Shown one piece after another: positions 33,823 through 42,846 of a stretch of DNA of 64,000 bases (its first letter is position 1; each line of letters opens with the position of its first letter). Source of the stretch: Pelomonas sp. BJYL3 (GTDB lineage Bacteria; Pseudomonadota; Gammaproteobacteria; Burkholderiales; Burkholderiaceae_C). The notes beneath the pieces were generated by a model, which was not told the DNA's origin, did not search any database, and saw only the letters and a program-made list of their open reading frames with translations. The stretch spans positions 124,001 through 188,000 of the forward strand of contig NZ_JANZKX010000002.1 in the NCBI RefSeq assembly GCF_027257975.1, written 5' to 3'. A program made the translations under genes and the position numbers.

Positions 33823-34035
33823 GCGGCCCGCCCCTGCCCATCCGGGCAGGCGTGCCGCGCAGTGCGGCTGTTGTGGCTGCTTTGCCGCGCGATGTGTGCA
33901 CCAGGCAGCGCAAGCCTGCAGTTTCGAGCGGTGCGTCCAGAACAAGTGCGCGCAAACCCGCTAGGCTGTTCGAGGGCGGGTAGCTAGTCTTTGCTATCGA
34001 GCTCGACAAGTCGATCAATAGCAGGAGACAAACCC

Positions 34036-35724
34036 ATGAGCGCCATTGCCCCCGACACCCTGGCCCTTCAGTGCCTCTACCGCTGGGAGCGCGAAGCCGC
34101 GTCCCGTGTGGCGCTGACCCAACCCATGGGCGGCGGCGAGTTGAAGGATTTCACCTGGGCCGAGGTGGCCGACCAGGTCCGCCGCATGGCCGCCCACCTG
34201 AAGTCCCAGGGCTGGCCCGAGGGCTCCAAGGTCGCCATCCTGTCCAAGAACTGCGCCTGGTGGCTGATGAGCGACCTGGCGATCTGGATGGCCGGCTACG
34301 TCTCCGTGCCCCTGTACCCGACGCTGGCGGCCGAGACCGTGCAGCAGATCCTCACCCACAGCGAGGCCCGCGCCTGCTTCATCGGCAAGCTGGACGGCTG
34401 GGAAGGCATGAAGCCCGGCGTGCCGGCCGGCCTGCCCTGCATCAGCTATGCCCTGTCGCCCGATGACGCCCGCAAGAGCTACGAGGGCTGGGACGCCATC
34501 GTGGCACGCACCGCGCCGCTGCAGGGTCAGGTCTTGCGTGATGCCAAGGAGCTCGCGACCCTCATCTACACCTCCGGCACCACGGGCCATCCCAAGGGCG
34601 TGATGCACAGCTTCGGCAACTTCGCCTGGGCGCTGACGGCGGCGCTGGGCCGCTTCCCGATGTCGGCCTCCGACCGTCTGCTGTCCTACCTCCCCCTGGC
34701 CCACGTGGTGGAGCGGGTGCTGGTGGAGCACGGCTGGTTGCGCACGGGGATGCATGTCTTCTTCGCCGAATCGCTGGACACCTTCAATGCCGACGTCTGC
34801 CGCGCGCGGCCGACCATCTTCTTCTCCGTGCCCCGCCTGTGGGTGAAGTTCCAGCAGGGCGTGCTGGCCAAGATGCCCGAGCAGAAGCTGGAACGCCTGC
34901 TGCGCCTGCCCCTGATCGGCGGCCTGGTGCGCAAGAAGCTGAGGAAGGCGCTGGGCCTGGACCAGTGCCGCATCGCCGCCGGCGGCGCCGCCCCCATGCC
35001 GGTGGCCCTGCTGAACTGGTTCCGCCACATCGGCCTGCCGGTCAACGAGGGCTACGGCATGACCGAGAACCTCGCGATCAGCAACATCACCAAGCCCGGC
35101 GTGGACATGACGGGCACCGTGGGCCCCGCCTATGACGGCGTGCAGCTGCGCATCGACCCGGCCAATGGCGAGCTGCTGATGCGCAGCCCCGCCGTCATGC
35201 TGGGCTACTACAAGGAACCCGCCATGACGGCCGAGGTGCTGGACCAGGAAGGCTGGCTGCACACGGGCGACAAGGCCAGCATCGATGCCCAGGGCCTGGT
35301 GCGCATCACCGGCCGGGTGAAGGACCTGTTCAAGACGAGCAAGGGCAAGTACGTGGCCCCGGCCCCCATCGAGGACCGCCTCACCATGCACCATGCCGTC
35401 GAGGCCTGCGCCGTCACCGGCGCCAACCTGGGCCAGCCGGTGGGCATCGTGATGCTCTCGCCGGATGCCGCCCAGCGCACCGGCACCGAGGCTGACCGCC
35501 AGCAGCTGATGGCCCAGCTGACCCAGCACCTGGATGACATCAACGCCCGCCTGGACCCGCACGAGCAGCTGGACTGCCTCATCCTGGTGAAGACGCCCTG
35601 GACGGTGGACAACGGCTTCATCACGCCGACCTTCAAGGTCCGCCGCAACCGCATCGACGAAGTCTTCGGCCCCAAGCTGGAAGCCTGGGTGGAAGAGCGT
35701 CGCAAGATCATCTTCGGCGACTGA
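34036..35724 (+). CDS. AMP-dependent acyl-CoA synthetase
   Basis: The 562-residue enzyme of the ANL superfamily has the P-loop YTSGTTGHPKGVM, the YGMTE motif, the TGDKA adenylate-binding motif and the RVKDLFKTSKGKYVAP hinge. Length and the C-terminal TFKVRRNRI match the long-chain fatty acyl-CoA ligase (FadD/ACSL) group, which activates fatty acids at the inner membrane. AGGAG lies before the ATG. A GC-rich hairpin (33832-33849) without a T-run lies in the gap after trpS. It contains one exact copy of the 13-mer repeat at 34524. Confidence 0.92.
   Translation: MSAIAPDTLALQCLYRWEREAASRVALTQPMGGGELKDFTWAEVADQVRRMAAHLKSQGWPEGSKVAILSKNCAWWLMSDLAIWMAGYVSVPLYPTLAAETVQQILTHSEARACFIGKLDGWEGMKPGVPAGLPCISYALSPDDARKSYEGWDAIVARTAPLQGQVLRDAKELATLIYTSGTTGHPKGVMHSFGNFAWALTAALGRFPMSASDRLLSYLPLAHVVERVLVEHGWLRTGMHVFFAESLDTFNADVCRARPTIFFSVPRLWVKFQQGVLAKMPEQKLERLLRLPLIGGLVRKKLRKALGLDQCRIAAGGAAPMPVALLNWFRHIGLPVNEGYGMTENLAISNITKPGVDMTGTVGPAYDGVQLRIDPANGELLMRSPAVMLGYYKEPAMTAEVLDQEGWLHTGDKASIDAQGLVRITGRVKDLFKTSKGKYVAPAPIEDRLTMHHAVEACAVTGANLGQPVGIVMLSPDAAQRTGTEADRQQLMAQLTQHLDDINARLDPHEQLDCLILVKTPWTVDNGFITPTFKVRRNRIDEVFGPKLEAWVEERRKIIFGD
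34524..34536 (+). repeat. Intragenic copy of the GGGTCAGGTCTTG motif
   Basis: Encodes part of LQGQVLRD in the acyl-CoA ligase in the same reading frame as the copy at 30533. Confidence 0.5.
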
Positions 35725-35727
35725 AGC

Positions 35728-36888
35728 TCAGGCCGGCTGCGCCGTCACGGGCTCGGCCGGCCGGAACTGGTTGGGCCAGCGGCGCTGGCGCCAGCGCATC
35801 AGCGGGCGCTCGATGGCGTGGTACAGCAGCCCGCCCAGGGCCACGCTGGCCAGGGCCGTGATCCCGAAGGCGGCCCAGTCGGGCAGCTCCTGCAGCAGCG
35901 GCTTCATCACGTGGGCCAGGGGCTTGTGCGTCAGGTAGACGGCATAGGACCACAGCGCCAGCGAGCGCGCCCCCGGCAGCGTGCGGCGTGACAGCCCATG
36001 CCCCGGCGCCAGGCAGCCCAGCAGCAGCAGCGCATAGGCCCAGGCCATGGCGCTGTAGCCGATGGCGCTCATGAACCAGCCCCAGCTGTCGTCCGGCAGC
36101 ACGTAGTTGTGCACGGCCACGGTCCACATGAGGCCCACGGCGGCCAGGCCCAGGGCCAGCAGCAGGCGGCCATGGCGCATCAGCCGGGCCCACAGCCGCG
36201 GATGGCCGTGCTGCAGCAGGGCCAGGGCCAGGCCCGGCAGGAATTCGTCGGCGCGGCCCAGGGTGGCGTAGTAGATGTTCTGGTAGTAGCCCACGACGTC
36301 CGATTCGCGGCTGCCGTACAGCGTCCACAGGTGGTGGCGCCAGGCGATGGCGGCCAGCGTGAGGCTGGCGATGCCCAGCCAGGCCTGGCGCAGGCTCAGG
36401 CGCAGCGCGCGGGCCGCCAGCAGGGCCAGGGGCAGGACCAGGTAGAACTGCTCCTCCACGCACAGGGACCAGGCATGCGAGAAGGCCGTGCCCGGCGTCA
36501 GCTGGATGTTCTGCGTGAAGGTGAGGAAGCGCCACAGCGGCGGCGGCTCGCGCCCGCCAAGCTGGCCCGGCAGCAGGAAGAAGGCGGCCAGCACGAGCCA
36601 GTACAGCGGCCAGGTCCGCGTGGCGCGGCGGGCGTAGAAGCCGGCCAGCGAAAGCTGCTCACCACGCGCCAGGCCCGCCATCAGCTGCTCGCCGATCAGG
36701 TAGCCGCTCAGCACGAAGAACAGGTCCACCCCGCTCCAGCCGACGTTGGAGAACCAGCCCAGGTCCGGTGCACGGCTGACGAAGACGCGGTAGTGGAAGC
36801 AGAAGACAAGCACGATGGCCAGGGCACGCAAGGTGTCCAGGCCTGGGGCGCGGGGGTGGGCGCCGGGCGGGGCGCTGTGCTGGGTCAT
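35728..36888 (-). CDS. Acyltransferase 3 family membrane protein
   Basis: The 386-residue protein has ten or so membrane helices and the motifs of the acyltransferase-3/OafA family: LDTLRALAIVLVFCFHYR with the catalytic His, LFFVLSGYLIG, RRATRTWPLYW and AWSLCVEEQFYLVLP. These enzymes O-acetylate or acylate sugars of lipopolysaccharide, capsule or small molecules. No polysaccharide genes are adjacent. It is convergent with the acyl-CoA ligase, 3 bp apart. Confidence 0.92.
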   Translation of the reverse strand: MTQHSAPPGAHPRAPGLDTLRALAIVLVFCFHYRVFVSRAPDLGWFSNVGWSGVDLFFVLSGYLIGEQLMAGLARGEQLSLAGFYARRATRTWPLYWLVLAAFFLLPGQLGGREPPPLWRFLTFTQNIQLTPGTAFSHAWSLCVEEQFYLVLPLALLAARALRLSLRQAWLGIASLTLAAIAWRHHLWTLYGSRESDVVGYYQNIYYATLGRADEFLPGLALALLQHGHPRLWARLMRHGRLLLALGLAAVGLMWTVAVHNYVLPDDSWGWFMSAIGYSAMAWAYALLLLGCLAPGHGLSRRTLPGARSLALWSYAVYLTHKPLAHVMKPLLQELPDWAAFGITALASVALGGLLYHAIERPLMRWRQRRWPNQFRPAEPVTAQPA

Positions 36889-36960
36889 GGGCTTGTCGAG
36901 CGAGGTGGCGAGGCTGCGGATTGTGGGCAGCCTCGCCCCGCGGGGCAGGCCCTGGGCGCG

Positions 36961-37443
36961 TTACGCTTGTTGCAGCGACGGCCGGGCGGCACCGGGGTAG
37001 CGCTGGTAGGCCAGGAAGACCTGGTCCAGCACCCAGCCCTCGGACTCATACAGCGCCTGCGCCCGTGCATTGCTGCGGGCGGTGGTCAGGTCCAGGCGGG
37101 CCACGCCGCGCTCCAGGGCCAGGCCCTCGGCCGCGCGCAGCAGGGCCCGGCCCAGCCCCAGGCGCCGGGCCTCGGGGGACACGAAGAGGTCGTAGAGGCT
37201 GAAGATGGGCTGGGCCTCCACCGAGCAGAAGGTGGGATAGAGCTGGCAGAAGCCCAGACCCTGGCCGGCGGCGTCCTCGGCCAGCAGCACCACCGACTCC
37301 GCCCGGCGCAGGCGCTGCTCCAGGAAGGCCCGTGCGAGGGTCAGGTCTGAAGGCTGCTCGTAGAACTGGCGGTAGGCGTCGAACAGCGGGGCCAGCACGT
37401 CGAGATCGGCCAGGCCGGCAAGGCGGATGCGCGGCCCGCTCAC
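36961..37443 (-). CDS. GNAT family N-acetyltransferase
   Basis: The 160-residue GNAT has IRLAGLADLDVLAPLFDAYRQFY, the core strand SLYDLFVSPEARRLGLGRALL with the acetyl-CoA loop, and NARAQALYESEGW. The GTG start overlaps the stop of the VOC gene (GTGA), so the two are coupled. The acceptor is unknown. Confidence 0.9.
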   Translation of the reverse strand: MSGPRIRLAGLADLDVLAPLFDAYRQFYEQPSDLTLARAFLEQRLRRAESVVLLAEDAAGQGLGFCQLYPTFCSVEAQPIFSLYDLFVSPEARRLGLGRALLRAAEGLALERGVARLDLTTARSNARAQALYESEGWVLDQVFLAYQRYPGAARPSLQQA

Positions 37444-37835
37444 GCGGCGCTTTCAGGCAGGTGGCAGACAGCCTCGATGTTGTGGCCGTCGGGGTCGTGC
37501 ACGAAGGCGCCGTAGTAGTCGGGGTGGTAGTGCGGGCGCAGGCCCGGAGCGCCGTTGTCCTGGCCGCCGGCGGCCAGGGCGGCGCGATGGAAGGCATCCA
37601 CCTCCGCCCGCGTGCCGACGCGAAAGGCGATGTGGATGGGCGGCTGGTTGGGCGTGCCGCGGCTGATCCAGAAATCGGGCTTGGGCGGCTCGCCGAAGCC
37701 AGCGACATCGGTGTGGCCGGTCACGGCGGCCGGGAACTCCAGCAGGAGCTGGTAGCCGATGGGGGCCAGGGCCTGGCGGTAGAAGGCCTTGCTGCGTTCG
37801 AAGTCGCTGACGACGACGCCGGTGTGGTCGATCAT
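37440..37835 (-). CDS. VOC family (glyoxalase-like) protein
   Basis: The 131-residue VOC protein begins IDHTGVVVSDFERSKAFYRQAL and ends with YYGAFVHDPDGHNIEAVCH, the pattern of the lactoylglutathione lyase-like subgroup. It is the first gene of a two-gene unit with the GNAT downstream. Substrate unknown. Confidence 0.9.
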   Translation of the reverse strand: MIDHTGVVVSDFERSKAFYRQALAPIGYQLLLEFPAAVTGHTDVAGFGEPPKPDFWISRGTPNQPPIHIAFRVGTRAEVDAFHRAALAAGGQDNGAPGLRPHYHPDYYGAFVHDPDGHNIEAVCHLPESAA

Positions 37836-37863
37836 GGGGAACTCCCTCGTGGATGGATGGGGT

Positions 37864-38430
37864 CTAGAGCTGGCGCTGCATGAAGCGCCAGCCGGACTGC
37901 AGCGCGGCAGGCACCTCGGTGCCCGCATGGGGTGCGCAGTCCTGGAAGCCGTGGCGTGTGTAGAGCGCCTGGGCCTCCTGCATGAAGGGGGCCGAGTCCA
38001 GGCAGAGCTGGCGGTAGCCGAAGTCACGGGCATCGTCGACGAGCCGCTGCATCAGCAGCGCGCCCAGGCCCAGGCCGCGGAAGCCGGGGCGCAGATAGAT
38101 GCGCTTCAGCTCGGCCCGCTGCTCATCCAGGCGGCGCAGGCCGCCCATGCCCGCCATGCGCAGCGCCGGCCCCTGCGCCTCGGGCACGGCCAGCAGATAG
38201 AAGCAGCCGGCGGGCGGGAGGTCGCTGCAGACCTTGTCCAGCATCCCGGCGGCGTAGTCGGCCACCGGACGCTCGGCCAGCGCCGCGGGCAGGGCACCGA
38301 AGTGCTGCTCGATGCCGGCGAAGACCCAGGCCATGTACTCGGTGTTCAGTGCCAGCAGCTCCTGCGCATGCAGGTCCAGCCGGGCCTGGATGAGCTGCGG
38401 GGTGGCGGTGGACGTGGCGGTGCTGCGCAT
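37864..38430 (-). CDS. GNAT family N-acetyltransferase
   Basis: The 188-residue protein has a GNAT core in its second half: LKRIYLRPGFRGLGLGALLMQRLVDDARDFGYRQLCLDSAPFMQEAQALYTRHGFQD. An N-terminal helical part (residues 15-60) precedes it. The start at 38430 is chosen by length; the frame stays open further upstream. It lies 28 bp before the VOC gene on the same strand, so the three genes may form an operon. Confidence 0.88.
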   Translation of the reverse strand: MRSTATSTATPQLIQARLDLHAQELLALNTEYMAWVFAGIEQHFGALPAALAERPVADYAAGMLDKVCSDLPPAGCFYLLAVPEAQGPALRMAGMGGLRRLDEQRAELKRIYLRPGFRGLGLGALLMQRLVDDARDFGYRQLCLDSAPFMQEAQALYTRHGFQDCAPHAGTEVPAALQSGWRFMQRQL

Positions 38431-38512
38431 GGGCGCGCAGACTACGGCATGCACCCGCCCCTGGGCAAGCACTGAGCGGCCCAGCGGCCGCACAGCGCAC
38501 GGCCCCTCGCTG

Positions 38513-38905
38513 TCAGGCCTGGCGCCCTGGCGCCGTTCGCCGGGCCAGGTGCAGGCCCAGCCAGCAGCTCAGCGGCCAGCTCAGCAGCCAGGACAGCCAG
38601 TACCAGTGCGGCCAGCCCTTGCTCCAGTTGGGGATGGTGGCCGCGATGCCCAGCAACTCGCCCAGCACCATGAACCACAGCACATGGCGGGCCGGGCGCG
38701 CCGGGGCATGGCGGGCACAGAGCCAGGCACACAGGATGGAGATGCCGATGAACAGGCCGGTGCTGGCCATCAGCGGGAGCTCGGTAGGGATGCGGCCCTG
38801 GGCGAAGTCGCCCGGGAACAGGGCAGACAGCAGCGGGTCCGTGGCCAGGACCAGCAGGACCGACAGCACATAGCAGCCGAAGACCAGCGCCAGGGATCGC
38901 AGCAT
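38513..38905 (-). CDS. Integral membrane protein, unknown function
   Basis: The 130-residue protein has four likely helices (residues 5-22, 45-64, 74-88 and 100-118) and a Trp-rich GWPHWYWLSWLLSWPLSCWLG segment. GGAGG precedes the ATG. Family not recognised; it is divergent from the flavin oxidase gene at 39060. Confidence 0.7.
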   Translation of the reverse strand: MLRSLALVFGCYVLSVLLVLATDPLLSALFPGDFAQGRIPTELPLMASTGLFIGISILCAWLCARHAPARPARHVLWFMVLGELLGIAATIPNWSKGWPHWYWLSWLLSWPLSCWLGLHLARRTAPGRQA

Positions 38906-39013
38906 GGGGCCTCCTGAGGCAGGCGGGGCACCTGCCCGCCGACGGGCATGACGATAGCAAGCGCCGCCCTGCCCACACCCTCGGTGCTAACCCCCGCATG
39001 GATTGTCTTTGTT

Positions 39014-39031
39014 GGTATTAGACTGGTATTA
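39014..39031. promoter_or_regulatory. Direct repeat GGTATTA x2 in the oxidase promoter
   Basis: GGTATTA occurs at 39014-39020 and 39025-39031, exactly one helical turn (11 bp) apart, in an AT-rich island 29 bp before the ATG at 39060. The second copy overlaps a possible -10 element (TATTAA). It could be a site for a dimeric activator or repressor. Confidence 0.45.
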
Positions 39032-39059
39032 AAGTGGCGACACAACACAGGGAGATTCC

Positions 39060-40568
39060 ATGCACAGGCGCCAGACCCTCGGCTGGGCCGCTGCTTCAGC
39101 CGCGGCCTTTCTGCTGCCCGGTTGCGGGGGCGGCGGGAGCTCCAGCACGCCGGCGCCGACGCCCGGCCCCACGCCCTCGCCCATCCCCGCCGAATGGCAG
39201 GCCCTGAGCCGGCAGGTCCAGGGCCAGCTGCTCCTGCCGGGCCAGCCGGCCTACGAGCAGGGGCGGGTGGCGGCCAATGCCCGCTACGACGAGCGCCGGG
39301 CCCAGGCCCTGCTGCGCTGCGCCGTGGCCGCCGACGTGCAGGCGGGCCTGGCTCACGCGCTGAGCCAGCGCCTGCCCTTCAGCCTGCGCAGCGGCGGGCA
39401 CAGCTATGTGGGCAGCTCCACGGGCAGCGGCCTGGTGATCGACCTCGGTCCCATGAACAGCGTGCGGCTGGAGGGCGAGGTGGCCGTCGTGGGGGCGGGC
39501 GCGACGCTGTCGGATGTCTACGGCACCCTCATTCCGCTCGGGCGCTGCGTGGCCTCGGGCAGCTGCCTCAGCGTGGGCGTCACCGGCATCACGCTGGGCG
39601 GCGGCTTCGGCGTCGTCGACCGATCCCAGGGCCTGGCCTGCGACCAGCTCCTGGGCGCCCAGCTGCTGAGCGCGGACGGCCGCCTGCTGGACTGCGACGC
39701 CCAGCGCCATCCGGAGCTGTTCTGGGCGCTGCGAGGCGGTGGCGGCGGGCATTTCGGCGTGGTGACGCAGCTGCGCCTGCGCACCCATGCCGTCGGGCCG
39801 CTGCAGCTGTTCGGGGCCGACTTCCCTCTCGAGGCCCTGCCCGCCGCCCTGGCCGCGTGGCAGGACTGGCCGGCCCAGGGCCTGCCGGAGGCGATCTGGT
39901 CCCAGTTCGTGTTGCCGGCCGGCGGCGCGCAGTTCCGCATCTGGGGGGTGGCCGCGGGCGAATCCGCCCCCTTGCAGCCCCACTGGACGGCGCTGCTGCA
40001 GCGCATCGGCCGCGAGCCGCTGTTCCAGGCCTGGCAGGCCAGCAGCTACGGCTCGGTGATGATGGGCGCCTGCCAGAGCTACAGCCTGCCGCAGTGCCAC
40101 CTGCCCAGCCAGCGCGAGGGCGGCCTGCTGGGCCGCGTCTCGATGACGGCCAGCTCCGACTTCTTCGACCGGCCGCTGGACGCCGCCGGCATCGCGGCCC
40201 TGTCCGCGGGCGTGGCGGCCCGCCAGGGCACGGGCGTGGCGGTGCTGAACCTGATGGGGGGCGCCATCGCGCGCGTGGCCCCGCAGGACACGGCCTTCGT
40301 CCATCGCCAGGCCCTGTTCAGTGCGCAATACCTCGGCGAGTACCCCGCCGGCACGGCGGAAAGCACTCTGGCCGGCGCCGAGCAATGGGCCCAGGGCATG
40401 CGCGATCGCATGCAGGCCTGGAGCAGCGGCGGCGCCTACGTGAACTATCCCAATGCCCTGCAGGCGCGTGCCGCCGAGGCCTGGTACGGCGCCAATCTGG
40501 CGCGGCTGCAGGCGCTCAAGGCGGCCGTCGATCCGCAGGGGGTGTTCGCGCCGCTGGAGCGGGCTTGA
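39060..40568 (+). CDS. Exported bicovalent FAD-dependent oxidoreductase (BBE type)
   Basis: The 502-residue enzyme starts with a Tat-like/lipoprotein leader (MHRRQTLGWAAASAAAFLLPGC, lipobox Cys at 22) and a Gly/Pro/Thr/Ser linker. The PCMH FAD domain has RSGGHSYVG (H114) and GSCLSVGVTGITLGGGFG (C169), the two residues that carry 8-alpha-histidyl and 6-S-cysteinyl FAD in berberine-bridge-enzyme relatives; a C-terminal BBE segment (YVNYPNAL) follows. Such enzymes oxidise sugars or alcohols. It is probably anchored on the outer side of the inner membrane. GGGAGA precedes the ATG. Confidence 0.9.
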   Translation: MHRRQTLGWAAASAAAFLLPGCGGGGSSSTPAPTPGPTPSPIPAEWQALSRQVQGQLLLPGQPAYEQGRVAANARYDERRAQALLRCAVAADVQAGLAHALSQRLPFSLRSGGHSYVGSSTGSGLVIDLGPMNSVRLEGEVAVVGAGATLSDVYGTLIPLGRCVASGSCLSVGVTGITLGGGFGVVDRSQGLACDQLLGAQLLSADGRLLDCDAQRHPELFWALRGGGGGHFGVVTQLRLRTHAVGPLQLFGADFPLEALPAALAAWQDWPAQGLPEAIWSQFVLPAGGAQFRIWGVAAGESAPLQPHWTALLQRIGREPLFQAWQASSYGSVMMGACQSYSLPQCHLPSQREGGLLGRVSMTASSDFFDRPLDAAGIAALSAGVAARQGTGVAVLNLMGGAIARVAPQDTAFVHRQALFSAQYLGEYPAGTAESTLAGAEQWAQGMRDRMQAWSSGGAYVNYPNALQARAAEAWYGANLARLQALKAAVDPQGVFAPLERA

Positions 40569-40718
40569 CACAGCGCCCCTGACAGGTGGTGTGCGAACAG
40601 CGTCTGCATGATGAGGCGCACCTGTAAGGTCTGCCGTTGGCCATCACTTGAGAGGTTATTACGCTGCGTCTGCTTGATTGACACATCCCCGCCTATCAAC
40701 ACATGAGGAATATTTATT

Positions 40719-41123
40719 ATGTTGATTGATTCTGGAAAGAATATTTTATTTGTGGCCTCCGCCGCATGCCTCATGGCCCTGAGCACACCCGCGATGGCGC
40801 TGGGCATTGTCAGCCGCTCATGTCTGGCGGCAGGAGCACAAGAATCGATATCTGTGGATTGGGGATTCAAGCAGTACGTGCTGTGGACCGCATCCCAGCA
40901 CTACAGGAATGGCACCCTGCTGCATACCATCAACACGGCTGGCACCGGGCCGGTCCAGGCCGGATGGCAAAATACATGGCGCTCATATGCCGGGCACCTG
41001 GGCAGCGAATTCTGGTATGGAACCGTGATTGGACACCACTGGCGCAATGACAGCGGCTTTATCTCGTTCTTGGGAAACTCGACAGCAACGGACTGCAATC
41101 TTGGTCAATGGGGTGGCTCCTGA
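40719..41123 (+). CDS. Small secreted protein, unknown function
   Basis: The 134-residue protein has a clear signal peptide (NILFVASAACLMALSTPAMA, cleavage near residue 27). The mature part is rich in Trp, His, Gly and Ser with only two Cys (C35, C126), which could form one disulfide tying the ends together. GAGG lies 10 nt before the ATG. The gene and its upstream region are clearly less GC-rich than the surroundings, and codon use includes AAT, ATT and TTA. I recognise no family. Confidence 0.65.
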   Translation: MLIDSGKNILFVASAACLMALSTPAMALGIVSRSCLAAGAQESISVDWGFKQYVLWTASQHYRNGTLLHTINTAGTGPVQAGWQNTWRSYAGHLGSEFWYGTVIGHHWRNDSGFISFLGNSTATDCNLGQWGGS

Positions 41124-41180
41124 AAACAACGCCAGCGAGCCCATTCAAAACCCTCAGCAATTGAGATGGAGAACCATTTT

Positions 41181-41900
41181 ATGTACAGCGCCAAAAAACT
41201 GTCAGCGATTCTTTGCATGGGATTTGCCCTGCCAGTCTTTGCCCAGCATCAGGATGCCACGTCGCCTTTGGCGGGCTCAGCGGGCTCGGCAGGCCTCAGC
41301 ATAGGCAAGGCGAAGGTCGTCAGCGTGGAACAGCTTGACCCGGCGGCGCGCGGCGTGGCCGAAAAGGACCTGGCCCTGCAGGCCAGATTCGCTGCCGGTG
41401 GCGGAGTTGAAACCGTACCGGACGACGCCGCCTATATCAAGACGCATTATGCGAGCCGAGCTGTCTACTGGGCTGAATCAAAGATCCGGAAAAATCTCAA
41501 GAGCGACTGGACGGATGTTTCAAGATCAGAGCTGCAAGGCTATAAGTACGAGGCCTTCGTCCCGGAAGGCCCGAGCAAGACCGGGCCATGGAGCAGCTAT
41601 ACGCGCGTGTTCAAGCGCCCGGATGGCGTGCTGGTGATGCTGCATGAATGGGACTATGCACTCGATGGCGGGGGCGTGATGATTGTCAAGGAGCTGATGA
41701 ATGAACATGTTCACCAGTACCTTGCCCGCAGCATTGTTCGAAAGACAAAATCGGGGCAATATATTTCTGAATTGACCTGGGCCTCGGACAGGAAATACTA
41801 CACGCTGACGGTCTGGGACAAGCTCAATCCCTCTGGCGGCGGTCAGTACGATAAGTCCTGGCTGGTCACGCTGGCCGAGAGAATCACCCAGGCTCACTGA
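41181..41900 (+). CDS. Secreted protein, unknown function
   Basis: From the ATG at 41181 (GGAG 9 nt upstream; an earlier ATG at 41166 is in frame) the protein has 239 residues with a signal peptide (KLSAILCMGFALPVFAQ). The mature part starts with an Ala/Gly/Ser linker and continues as a mixed alpha/beta domain with RVFKRPDGVLVMLHEWDYALDGGGVMIV. Like its neighbour at 40719 it is less GC-rich than the flanks. The pair, 57 bp apart on one strand, looks like a recently gained unit. Function unknown. Confidence 0.65.
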   Translation: MYSAKKLSAILCMGFALPVFAQHQDATSPLAGSAGSAGLSIGKAKVVSVEQLDPAARGVAEKDLALQARFAAGGGVETVPDDAAYIKTHYASRAVYWAESKIRKNLKSDWTDVSRSELQGYKYEAFVPEGPSKTGPWSSYTRVFKRPDGVLVMLHEWDYALDGGGVMIVKELMNEHVHQYLARSIVRKTKSGQYISELTWASDRKYYTLTVWDKLNPSGGGQYDKSWLVTLAERITQAH

Positions 41901-41979
41901 GCCTGGAAACCGTCGTCAATGGAACTGGACCGAGGCCTCAATCCGGTGGACTGAGGCCGTTCCCGCCACGCTCGCACGG

Positions 41980-42270
41980 TCACAGGCCGGCCAGGCGCGC
42001 CTTGCGCTGCGCCGTGTAGTCCCACCAGGGCCGCGGTTCCTCGCCGTCCATGAAGCGGGTGACGGAGATGAAGACGTCGATCACGCAGGGGTCGTGCCGC
42101 TGGCCGGTGCGCTGGCACAGGGCCGTGTAGAGCTGGTAGGGATCGCGACCCTTGAGCTGCGCAGGCTGCAGGATGTCCAGCAGGCGCAGATCGGCGGCCA
42201 TGGCCGGCCCGATATTGGGCAGGTCGGTGAGCTGGCGCAGGCGTTGGCGGTCGACTTTGGCGGGGTTCAT
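41980..42270 (-). CDS. Cdd1/pathogenicity-locus family helix-hairpin-helix protein
   Basis: The 96-residue protein has a helix-hairpin-helix (LTDLPNIGPAMAADLRLLDI), then the family hallmark DPYQLYTALCQRTGQRHDPCVIDVFISVTRFMDG and WWDYTAQRK. It matches the small Cdd1 (Pathogenicity locus) family, also labelled mitomycin-resistance-like. HhH domains bind DNA without sequence preference; the role is unknown. It lies 8 bp downstream of the GFA-type gene. Confidence 0.88.
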   Translation of the reverse strand: MNPAKVDRQRLRQLTDLPNIGPAMAADLRLLDILQPAQLKGRDPYQLYTALCQRTGQRHDPCVIDVFISVTRFMDGEEPRPWWDYTAQRKARLAGL

Positions 42271-42278
42271 GGGAGGGG

Positions 42279-42812
42279 TCAGACGAGGGTGTCGGGGTCG
42301 CCCCACAGGGCTTTCTGGTAGGCCTTGATGCGCGGCGCCAGCAGATCGGCGCGGGCCAGGCTGTCCGCGGGCCAGAAGCGGGTGCGGTCGTAGTACTCCG
42401 GCACGGCCACCGCGCCGGGTGGCAGGGTGAACCAGGGCTGCTTGCTGCTGGTGAAGATGTGGATGTCCGGCGGCAGCAGGTCGGGGTCGTCCAGGGTCCC
42501 CACGCGCAGGAACTTCACCAGGGGGCCGGACCCGGCGTAATGGCTCCAGACGGCCACGCGGCAGCGCGGGCAGCGGGCGATCTGCTGCCCGGCGCCGCTT
42601 TCCGAGGGCGTGGCCACGAGCTCGGGCTCCAGTCCCAGGCACTCGACGCGTTCGGTCTCGAACAGGGCATTGAGCGCAAAGGCGCTCCCGCTTTCGCGCT
42701 GGCACCAGCGGCAATGGCAGCAGTGCACGAACAGCGGGGCGCCGAGCACGCGGTAGCGCACCGCGCGGCAGTCGCAGCCGCCCTCGATGGGATAGGCAGG
42801 AGAGGAATTCAC
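42279..42812 (-). CDS. GFA/CENP-V family zinc-binding protein
   Basis: The 177-residue protein has the zinc ligands of the glutathione-dependent formaldehyde-activating family: GGCDCRAVRY, HCCHCRWCQRESGSAF and ARCPRCRVAVWSHY, followed by KFLRVGTLDDP and HIFTSSKQPWF. Family members bind two zinc ions; only some act on glutathione adducts. The start is a GTG at 42812, with GGAG rather far upstream. It lies between the GST and the Cdd1-type gene, all on the minus strand with short gaps. Confidence 0.88.
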   Translation of the reverse strand: MNSSPAYPIEGGCDCRAVRYRVLGAPLFVHCCHCRWCQRESGSAFALNALFETERVECLGLEPELVATPSESGAGQQIARCPRCRVAVWSHYAGSGPLVKFLRVGTLDDPDLLPPDIHIFTSSKQPWFTLPPGAVAVPEYYDRTRFWPADSLARADLLAPRIKAYQKALWGDPDTLV

Positions 42813-42846
42813 GGCGTTTGCTCGCTCCAGTGAAAGGGCCGCGGGC

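Noticed and set aside
33832-33849. Terminator after trpS
   Set aside because: CCTGCCC/GGGCAGG hairpin lacks a T-tract; kept only as a remark.
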